Positions 8,178 to 13,391 of a DNA stretch of 13,391 nucleotides are shown here, one piece after another. Position 1 is the stretch's first letter. The number at the start of each line of letters is the position of its first letter. The notes below the pieces were generated by a model that had not been told where the DNA came from, made no database searches, and saw only the letters and a program-made list of their open reading frames with translations. Source of the stretch: an uncultured Pseudomonadota bacterium (GTDB lineage: Bacteria; Pseudomonadota; Gammaproteobacteria; Methylococcales; Methylomonadaceae); NCBI GenBank assembly GCA_903904275.1, contig CAIVBX010000022.1:1-13391 (forward strand). The letters run 5' to 3'. The position numbers and the translations under genes were made by a program.

Positions 8178-8462
8178 ATGGCAGAAACCACAGACGAATT
8201 AACGGTCGAATACGAAGATAATGGCGTAATTACGATTAAAGAACTCGACAAAAAAGTGCTAACAAAAGGCGCGTGGGCAACATTGATGTTCCGTTACAAA
8301 GAATGGAACGCCACAAAAGGCGAATATGGCGACGATAAATTCACGATTCGCCGCTATCAAAAACGTGATGGCAAATATCAACAAAAATCGAAATTCAACA
8401 TTTCAAGCATCGACCAAGCGAAAAGCATGATTGAAATTTTGCAAGGTTGGACAAAAGATTAA
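8178..8462 (+). CDS. Small conserved-looking protein of unknown function
   Basis: This encodes a 94-residue soluble protein with no signal peptide, membrane segment or cysteine. It starts with an acidic stretch (AETTDELTVEYED). A compact region rich in charged and aromatic residues follows, including KGAWATLMFRYKEW (positions 35-48 of the 94-residue protein), then FTIRRYQKRDG and SKFNISSIDQAK, ending in an ILQGW helix. The alternating strand-like patterns and the final amphipathic helix suggest a small beta-beta-alpha fold. The basic middle part could contact nucleic acid or a protein partner, but no known domain is recognised. The gene follows purA by 15 bases with its own Shine-Dalgarno, and the terminator 30 bases after its stop ends the unit. 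It therefore probably shares a transcript with purA, but this does not prove a role in purine metabolism. The well-formed ribosome site and neighbour-like codon use support a real gene. Confidence 0.8.
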   Translation: MAETTDELTVEYEDNGVITIKELDKKVLTKGAWATLMFRYKEWNATKGEYGDDKFTIRRYQKRDGKYQQKSKFNISSIDQAKSMIEILQGWTKD

Positions 8463-8481
8463 ATATCAACCACTTGATATT
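8462..8481. repeat. Perfect 8-bp inverted repeat with 4-base loop
   Basis: AATATCAA (8462-8469), loop CCAC, then TTGATATT (8474-8481). It lies between the stop codon of the small gene and the GC-rich terminator. It could form an AU-rich RNA hairpin protecting the transcript end or could bind a protein. It has no U-tract and is not a terminator on its own. Confidence 0.6.
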
Positions 8482-8493
8482 AAAAAATAAAAG

Positions 8494-8523
8494 AGGCGGG
8501 ATTTTATGTCACCGCCTTTTTTT
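8494..8523 (+). terminator. Intrinsic (Rho-independent) terminator
   Basis: The stem AGGCGG (8494-8499) pairs with CCGCCT (8512-8517) around a 12-base loop and is followed by a run of seven T (8517-8523). The A-rich stretch before the stem can pair with the T run, so the site may also work weakly for minus-strand transcription. It ends the purA-small gene unit and separates it from sucA. Confidence 0.9.
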
Positions 8524-8557
8524 GTGTTACTTTCTTAATTTATAAAATTGACATCTC

Positions 8558-11377
8558 ATGAGCGATTTGCGGACATTTTTTCAGAATTCATCGAGTTTTT
8601 ACGGTAGTAACGCCAGTTTTATCGAAGACCTTTACGAGCGTTTTTTAGATAATCCTCAATCCGTTGATGAGAGTTGGCAAGCGAAATTCCGTGAATTAAA
8701 TAACGTAGAAACCTATGAAATTCCGCATAGTCCGATTATCGAACGTTTCGCTCAACTCGCGCAAAAATCCCAAAATCGCCTTAAAAAATTACAAGGTTTC
8801 ACAGAAGAAAGTGTTAAAAAACAATCTGCTGTGGCGCGTTTAATCAACCATTACCGCGTGCGTGGTCATCAAATTGCCAAAAATAATCCGCTTGGCAAAA
8901 ATGCCTTGATGCCGCCTGATTTAGACCCAAGTTATTACGGTTTATCTGCGCTTGATATGGACACCGTTTTTGATACAGGGACATTGCAAGGCGGTCAGCA
9001 TTTACCGTTGCGTGATATTTTGGCGAATTTAGAAGATATTTATTGCGGCAGTATCGGTGCAGAATTTATGCACATCGTTGACACCGCAACACGCCGTTGG
9101 ATTATCAATCGTTTGGAAAGTCGAGAATTTGCCTTTAAAGAACAGATATTTTCAAATGATAAAAAACGTCAAACTCTGCAACAACTTATCGCCGCAGAAG
9201 GCATCGAAACCCATTTGCACGCAAAATTTGTCGGTCAAAAACGGTTTTCGCTTGAAGGTGGCGAAGCGTTAATTCCGATTTTAGACGAGTTAATTCAAGG
9301 TTTAGGTGCAAAAGGCGCGAAAGAAATCGTTATCGGCATGGCACATCGTGGGCGTTTAAATGTGTTGGTAAACATTTTTGGTAAAAATCCGACGATTTTA
9401 TTCAATGAATTTGCTGGAACTTCACCGCTTTCAGCGGGCGTTAGCACGGGCGATGTGAAATATCACATGGGTTTTTCGTCAGATGTTGAAACCGAAGGCG
9501 GCAGCGTTCACATTACGTTGGCGTTTAATCCATCGCATTTAGAAATTATCAATCCAGTCGTTGAAGGTTCGGTGCGAGCGCGTCAAGACCGAGCAGGCAA
9601 AGATGGCATTAACAAAGTTATTCCCGTTTTAATTCATGGCGATGCCGCGTTTTCAGGGCAGGGCATCATTATGGAAACGCTTAATATGTCCCAAACTCGC
9701 GCATTTTACACGGGCGGCACAGTGCATATTGTTATCAATAATCAAATTGGCTTCACAACCAGTAATCCACAAGATACCCGCTCAACGCTTTATTCAACTG
9801 ACGTGGCGAGCATGATTCAAGCTCCCGTTTTTCATGTGAATGGTGACGACCCCGAAGCCGTTTTGTTTGTGACGCAATTAGCATTAGATTTTCGTGTGCG
9901 GTTTAAACGTGACGTAGTGATTGATTTGATGTGTTATCGCCGTTTAGGTCACAACGAAGCCGACGAACCTGCTATGACGCAACCGTTAATGTATAAAAAA
10001 ATTCGCTCACGCCAAACGACGCGCGAACTTTATGCACAACAATTGCTAAATGAAGGTGTAATTGATGCTGACGAAGTGCAAAACCAAATTGAAGATTATC
10101 AATGCCGTTTAGACGCAGGTGAAATCGTGTCGCGTCCTGTTTCACATTTGAAGTATTCCTACAGCGCACAATGGTTGCCATTTTTAGATTCACCTTGGAC
10201 AACGGCTTGTGAAACGGCAGTGAAATTTGAAACATTGCGTTATTGTTCAGCGCGTTTATTACGTTTGCCAGAAAATTTTGAGATTCATCCGCGCGTTGCA
10301 AAAGTGATGGAAAATCGCGCTGAAATGATGGCGGGAAATGTGCCGCTCGATTGGGGATTTGCTGAAAATATGGCGTATGCAACGTTACTTTTAGAAAAAT
10401 TTAACGTGCGTTTAACGGGTCAAGATGTCGGTCGCGGAACATTTGTGCATCGGCACGCGATTTTGCATAACCAACTTGAAAATCGCAGTTATACGCCGTT
10501 GAAATATCTACACAAAGAACAAGGCAATGCCCAAATTTATGATTCGCTTTTATCGGAAGCAGGTGTTTTAGGATTTGAATATGGCTACAGCACAACGCTT
10601 CCAAATACGTTAGTCATTTGGGAAGCGCAATTTGGTGATTTTGCAAATGGTGCACAGGTTTTGATTGACCAATTTATCAGTTCAGGTGAAACGAAATGGG
10701 GACGAATGTGTGGACTTGTAATGCTTTTACCGCACGGTTTTGAAGGGCAAGGACCTGAACATTCATCCGCGCGTTTAGAACGTTATTTGCAACTTTGCGC
10801 CGAACAGAATATCCAAGTTTGTAATCCAACTACGCCCGCGCAAATTTTTCATTTATTGCGTCGGCAAATGGTTCGGGCTTATCGCAAACCGTTAATTGTG
10901 ATGAGTCCAAAAAGTTTATTGCGCCATAAACTCGCCGTTTCAACGCTTGACGAATTAACAAATGGACAATTTCATCCGATTTTGGGCGAATTTGAAATTG
11001 ACGATTTAAATGTCACACGTTTGGTTTTTTGTGCGGGAAAAGTTTATTACGATTTACTTGAAGCACGACGCGAAGCAAATTTACAACATATTGCGATTGC
11101 GCGAATTGAACAACTTTATCCCTTTCCCGAAGAATTATTTAAAGCTGAAATTGCACGTTATCCGAATTTAAAAGAGTTTATTTGGTGTCAGGAAGAACCG
11201 AAAAATCAAGGCGCGTGGTACAACACAAATCATCATTTTATTGAGCATTTATCAAACACTATTTCTATAACTTATGCGGGACGTGAAGCCTCAGCTGCGC
11301 CAGCTGTAGGAAATTTTCGAGTGCATTTAGAACAGCAAAAAGCTGTAGTGAATGCGGCGTTATTTGAAGAAATTTAA
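8558..11377 (+). CDS. sucA: 2-oxoglutarate dehydrogenase E1 component (decarboxylase)
   Basis: E1 is the thiamine-diphosphate enzyme that decarboxylates 2-oxoglutarate and loads succinyl onto the lipoyl arm of E2 (SucB) in the TCA cycle. The N-terminal E2-contact segment is present (FYGSNASFIEDLYERF near residue 14). The first catalytic domain includes GMAHRGRLNVL (about 262) and the diphosphate/Mg region GDAAFSGQG (about 361) running on to NNQIGFTTSNP. The pyrimidine-binding domain has QDVGRGTFVHRHA (about 622) and EGQGPEHSSAR (about 729), and the C-terminal domain ends with EEPKNQGAW. At 939 residues it matches E. coli (933). There is no Shine-Dalgarno before the ATG, and the sequence in front is AT-rich with a TATAAA at 8541-8546. 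A very short leader is therefore possible but unproven. sucB, usually next, is replaced by a toxin-antitoxin pair. Confidence 0.98.
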   Translation: MSDLRTFFQNSSSFYGSNASFIEDLYERFLDNPQSVDESWQAKFRELNNVETYEIPHSPIIERFAQLAQKSQNRLKKLQGFTEESVKKQSAVARLINHYRVRGHQIAKNNPLGKNALMPPDLDPSYYGLSALDMDTVFDTGTLQGGQHLPLRDILANLEDIYCGSIGAEFMHIVDTATRRWIINRLESREFAFKEQIFSNDKKRQTLQQLIAAEGIETHLHAKFVGQKRFSLEGGEALIPILDELIQGLGAKGAKEIVIGMAHRGRLNVLVNIFGKNPTILFNEFAGTSPLSAGVSTGDVKYHMGFSSDVETEGGSVHITLAFNPSHLEIINPVVEGSVRARQDRAGKDGINKVIPVLIHGDAAFSGQGIIMETLNMSQTRAFYTGGTVHIVINNQIGFTTSNPQDTRSTLYSTDVASMIQAPVFHVNGDDPEAVLFVTQLALDFRVRFKRDVVIDLMCYRRLGHNEADEPAMTQPLMYKKIRSRQTTRELYAQQLLNEGVIDADEVQNQIEDYQCRLDAGEIVSRPVSHLKYSYSAQWLPFLDSPWTTACETAVKFETLRYCSARLLRLPENFEIHPRVAKVMENRAEMMAGNVPLDWGFAENMAYATLLLEKFNVRLTGQDVGRGTFVHRHAILHNQLENRSYTPLKYLHKEQGNAQIYDSLLSEAGVLGFEYGYSTTLPNTLVIWEAQFGDFANGAQVLIDQFISSGETKWGRMCGLVMLLPHGFEGQGPEHSSARLERYLQLCAEQNIQVCNPTTPAQIFHLLRRQMVRAYRKPLIVMSPKSLLRHKLAVSTLDELTNGQFHPILGEFEIDDLNVTRLVFCAGKVYYDLLEARREANLQHIAIARIEQLYPFPEELFKAEIARYPNLKEFIWCQEEPKNQGAWYNTNHHFIEHLSNTISITYAGREASAAPAVGNFRVHLEQQKAVVNAALFEEI

Positions 11378-11410
11378 ATGCCGCTATTCAACATTGTGAT
11401 AATGAAATGA

Positions 11411-11426
11411 ACGGATGACATTCCGT
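11411..11426 (+). other. Small hairpin after sucA, possible weak transcript end
   Basis: ACGGA (11411-11415) and TCCGT (11422-11426) can form a 5-bp stem with a 6-base loop, followed by GGTTTT. It is too short and too poorly U-tailed to call a terminator firmly. No better terminator for sucA is seen before vapB. Confidence 0.3.
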
Positions 11427-11466
11427 GGTTTTACAAATTATTTTTGAATGTTGTGTTTATTACTAG

Positions 11467-11483
11467 TGAAGTTGGTTACTTCA
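11467..11483. repeat. 6-bp inverted repeat in the sucA-vapB gap
   Basis: TGAAGT (11467-11472), a 5-base loop, then ACTTCA (11478-11483). It sits between the sucA end and the vapB operator palindrome. It could be a small hairpin or a protein site; it has no T-run. Short repeats like this also arise by chance. Confidence 0.35.
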
Positions 11484-11500
11484 TGATTGGGATTCTGATG

Positions 11501-11539
11501 AATATAAATTAAAAGTAATCTATACTTTTAATTTATATT
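11501..11539. promoter_or_regulatory. Perfect 17-bp palindrome, probable VapBC operator and promoter region
   Basis: AATATAAATTAAAAGTA (11501-11517) is repeated exactly as its reverse complement at 11523-11539 around a 5-base centre. A TATACT at 11521-11526 could serve as the -10 box, so the palindrome would overlap the promoter. The vapB start lies 17 bases beyond its right end. VapBC complexes are known to repress their own operons by binding palindromes upstream of vapB; assigning that role here is an inference from position. With 34 paired bases it is AT-only except for two G:C pairs. Confidence 0.65.
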
Positions 11540-11545
11540 TTATTC

Positions 11546-11550
11546 AGAGA
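11546..11550 (+). promoter_or_regulatory. Ribosome binding site of vapB
   Basis: AGAGA lies six bases before the ATG at 11557 and only three before the ATG at 11554. This spacing, and the usual MKTAK start of the family, favour 11557. Confidence 0.55.
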
Positions 11551-11556
11551 AAAATG

Positions 11557-11787
11557 ATGAAAACGGCAAAAATTTTCAACAACGGACAATCTCAAGCGGT
11601 ACGTTTGCCAAAAGAATTTAGGTTTCAAGGCAAAGAAGTCAAAATCTCAAAGCAAGGGAACAAAATCATTTTAGAACCGATTGAAAATGTGTGGGAACAA
11701 TGGATTTCAACATTAAATGAATTTTCAGATGATTTCATGCAAAACGGACGCAATCAACCATCTACACAAGAACGCGATTGGACTTGA
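11557..11787 (+). CDS. vapB: VapB-type antitoxin (AbrB/SpoVT-like)
   Basis: This is the antitoxin of a type II toxin-antitoxin pair. It neutralises the VapC ribonuclease and, with it, represses the operon. The 76-residue protein opens with MKTAKIFNNGQSQAVRLPKE, the swapped-hairpin AbrB-like DNA-binding domain seen in VapB. EVKISKQGNKIILEPIE completes that fold, and an acidic, flexible tail (about residues 45-76) is expected to wrap around the toxin. Two ATGs occur in tandem; the second gives the usual family start and better ribosome-site spacing. Its stop lies two bases before the vapC ATG, the tight spacing typical of these pairs. A long palindrome stands directly upstream. The gene looks intact. 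Confidence 0.93.
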   Translation: MKTAKIFNNGQSQAVRLPKEFRFQGKEVKISKQGNKIILEPIENVWEQWISTLNEFSDDFMQNGRNQPSTQERDWT

Positions 11788-11789
11788 GT

Positions 11790-12212
11790 ATGAAAAATTA
11801 TTTGCTCGATACCAATATCTGCATTTATCTGATTAAAGAACGTCCGCCCGAAGTGCTGGCGCGTTTTCAACAAATTCAAATGAAACAAATTTATATTCCG
11901 ACAATTGTGATATTTGAATTGTATTACGGCATCGAAAAAAATAATTCTCAAAAACGCAATTTAGCAGCGTTAGAAAAATTTATCGCGCCATTTTCGGTGG
12001 TTGATTTTACATTTGATGCCGCAAAAAAAGCCGCGCAAATTCGCAGTGATTTAGAAAAACAAGGCAAACCGATTGGCGCGTATGATTTGCAAATTGCGGC
12101 GTGTGCGTTGTCGTTAAATATGACGTTGCTCACAAATAACACACGCGAATTTGAACGAATTCACGGTTTGAAATTTGAAAATTGGGTGTTGAAAAAAATA
12201 ATTGAACGGTGA
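11790..12212 (+). CDS. vapC: VapC-type PIN-domain ribonuclease toxin
   Basis: This is the toxin of the pair, a Mg-dependent PIN-domain endoribonuclease. Characterised enterobacterial VapCs cut initiator tRNA; the target here is unknown. The 140-residue protein carries the PIN acidic residues Asp7 (YLLDTN), Glu43 (IVIFELYYG) and Asp99 (GAYDLQIAA), plus the conserved TNNTREFERI block (115-124) that supplies the fourth metal-site position. The last part, GLKFENW, is typical of the VapC family found with AbrB-like VapB. The ATG at 11790 follows the vapB stop by two bases. An in-frame TTG at 11778 would overlap vapB and is less likely. All catalytic residues are present, so the toxin looks active. 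The minus-strand gene that follows converges on it with a 25-base gap. Confidence 0.94.
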   Translation: MKNYLLDTNICIYLIKERPPEVLARFQQIQMKQIYIPTIVIFELYYGIEKNNSQKRNLAALEKFIAPFSVVDFTFDAAKKAAQIRSDLEKQGKPIGAYDLQIAACALSLNMTLLTNNTREFERIHGLKFENWVLKKIIER

Positions 12213-12244
12213 TTGAAGGGAATTAAATTTCTCTAATTCAATCA
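12210..12244. terminator. Bulged stem-loop between convergent genes, possible bidirectional terminator
   Basis: TGATTG (12210-12215) pairs with CAATCA (12239-12244), and AATTA (12221-12225) pairs with TAATT (12234-12238), leaving a 5-base bulge and an 8-base loop. It spans the stop codons of vapC and of the opposing gene. It is AT-rich and has no long T-run on either side, so termination is only a possibility. Confidence 0.35.
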
Positions 12245-13391
12245 TCATTAAATGAACTTCCTTTCAATATGTTTATAAACGTTTGATTTCTAGTGTGGGC
12301 ATCATCTGCTAACGCAGAATAATCCATGAAATTAACAATAAGATTATGAGATTTATGGTAATTGTAATAAATAGGGTATTGGCTGTGTGTGGGAATTACG
12401 TTATAGGATTTGTCTGCAAGTTTGAATTCAACATCTGGACTAAATTTCAAAAAAGCATAAGCCCAAATTCTTATTTTATTCTGTTGAACAGATTGATTGA
12501 TATATCTTGCATATTCAAGCAATTGTTCTTCTGCTCCCGCAGGCGTGATGACACCGTCAGGTCTTTTTAGTTCGATAATGACAATATCGGTAATTTTTTC
12601 TTTTTCGTAGGTATTCGACACAATACTATATAAATCAAATCGTTTAGTGATGTTAGCCAGCTCTGGGAATACAGTTTTCACTTGAACTTCACTGAATATC
12701 TTGTCATAAGTCATAAATCTGTCGTCGAACAACCAAAGGTTATTACTTCTATAATCCAGTTGATTTTCACTACTCGTGTATTTAGGCATGAATAAATTAT
12801 GAACTTCATGCTCTAACAATTCTTCGTCGTTGATTTCTCTTAGTCGATTGATAGTTTTTTCTCTGTCAAAAATATATTCTGCAAGTTCGGTTTGTACAAC
12901 TTTGCTTAATTTTATTTTGTAATCCTGATGTTCTTTGTTTTTTTCATCACGCAAAAATTGTTTTTCTTCTTCGTAATCTCTTTTAGCATTTTTAATTAAA
13001 TCGTCACTTGATAAAACGATTTCATTCTTTTTGTCCAAGTAATGTGCCAAAAAAGGTGCAATGTCTATTGAACGATTCAAATTTTTTTTAGCTTCTTGTT
13101 CAACATCAACACCATGTTTCAAACAGGCTTCTTTTATTGTCAATGATAGTTCGCGGTGAATATCAGCCCACGCAAGATTACTGTATAAATCTTGTTGGTT
13201 AATTTGGACGGGATTGATTGTGAATTCATCACGTTCATCATTTACATTTTGGTCAAAATACGAAGATGATAATAAAAAAAGAATTTTTACACCTATCCCA
13301 TTAAAAAATTTGAATTTTCTTTTGGTATCTAATTGGCTATTTTTTAAGACAACTCTATTAGCTGCACAATAAAAAAAGTCATATATATCAA
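12238..13391 (-). CDS. GHKL (MutL/Hsp90-like) ATPase fused to a PD-(D/E)XK-type nuclease domain, C-terminal 383 residues (5' end outside window)
   Basis: The minus-strand frame has no stop up to the right edge, so this is the C-terminal part of a longer protein. The TTG at 13143 is internal, because 82 more residues can be read upstream of it. The first visible part (YCAANRVV, then SSYFDQNVNDERDEFTI, about residues 6-58) resembles the second domain of MutL/Hsp90-type ATPases, in which a strand ending in a VN-xERxxF block is common. A highly charged, probably coiled-coil stretch follows (about 128-165). An NNLWLFDDRF block leads to the nuclease-like core: Asp252 in KRFDLYS, the Glu273-Leu-Lys275 motif in IIELKRPDG, and EEQLLEYARYI behind it, the pattern of PD-(D/E)XK enzymes. 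The ATP-binding N-terminus would lie outside the window. The gene is AT-richer than the core genes, suggesting transfer. A role in defence against foreign DNA is inferred, not shown. Confidence 0.75.
   Translation of the reverse strand, partial: DIYDFFYCAANRVVLKNSQLDTKRKFKFFNGIGVKILFLLSSSYFDQNVNDERDEFTINPVQINQQDLYSNLAWADIHRELSLTIKEACLKHGVDVEQEAKKNLNRSIDIAPFLAHYLDKKNEIVLSSDDLIKNAKRDYEEEKQFLRDEKNKEHQDYKIKLSKVVQTELAEYIFDREKTINRLREINDEELLEHEVHNLFMPKYTSSENQLDYRSNNLWLFDDRFMTYDKIFSEVQVKTVFPELANITKRFDLYSIVSNTYEKEKITDIVIIELKRPDGVITPAGAEEQLLEYARYINQSVQQNKIRIWAYAFLKFSPDVEFKLADKSYNVIPTHSQYPIYYNYHKSHNLIVNFMDYSALADDAHTRNQTFINILKGSSFNDD

Noticed and set aside
9972..10604. Two minus-strand open frames of 136 and 67 codons inside sucA
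   Set aside because: They lie antisense to a highly conserved enzyme, have no ribosome site or recognisable motif, and are explained by codon bias of the sense gene.
11378..11450. Short open frames of about ten codons after sucA (ATG at 11378 and at 11416)
   Set aside because: They are too short, have no ribosome site and resemble nothing known; they could be remnants but cannot be supported.
12346..12570. Plus-strand open frame of 74 codons opposite the ATPase-nuclease gene
   Set aside because: It lies antisense to the conserved nuclease motif region, with no Shine-Dalgarno and no recognisable protein features.
13141..13143. TTG as the start of the minus-strand gene, giving a 301-residue protein
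   Set aside because: The same frame stays open for 82 more codons up to the window edge, and the extra residues continue a recognisable MutL/Hsp90-like domain, so the TTG is internal.

Overview
The window looks like the chromosome of an AT-rich gammaproteobacterium. The DXR, RseP, PurA and SucA sequences read as gammaproteobacterial in general character. The gene content fits a respiring, metabolically flexible, possibly sulfur-oxidising Thiotrichales- or Beggiatoa-type lineage: a NAD-linked NiFe hydrogenase subunit, a complete-TCA-cycle enzyme and an OprB-type porin. The lineage is an inference from recalled family features; no database search was possible. No rRNA, tRNA, CRISPR array, insertion sequence or phage gene was recognised, and no gene-free stretch exceeds 300 bases.

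Left part (1-5253), envelope and periplasm genes, all on the + strand. The 3' half of dxr (isoprenoid synthesis, cut by the window edge) overlaps by one base with rseP, the site-2 protease of the envelope stress pathway. An OprB-type outer-membrane porin follows, where bamA is often found in gammaproteobacteria. Next come a cation diffusion facilitator and, 16 bases later, a DsbC-type periplasmic disulfide isomerase. These two probably form one transcription unit.

Middle part (5327-11377), central metabolism, + strand. hoxH, the NiFe catalytic subunit of a bidirectional NAD-linked hydrogenase, stands alone, with no hoxF, hoxU, hoxY or maturation gene beside it. purA (AMP synthesis) follows, then a short uncharacterised protein with its own ribosome site. 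A strong intrinsic terminator at 8494-8523 closes that unit. sucA (2-oxoglutarate dehydrogenase E1) comes next, without sucB directly behind it.

Right part (11378-13391), accessory DNA. A complete type II toxin-antitoxin pair, vapB-vapC, is preceded by a perfect 17-bp inverted repeat that probably serves as its operator. Converging on it from the - strand is a large AT-rich gene running off the right edge. Its visible 383 residues carry a segment resembling the transducer part of MutL/Hsp90-like (GHKL) ATPases, a charged helical stretch, and a PD-(D/E)XK-type nuclease motif. This GHKL ATPase-nuclease fusion is the best candidate in the window for a poorly described defence-type system. The junction at 11378 looks like the border between core genome and an acquired islet.
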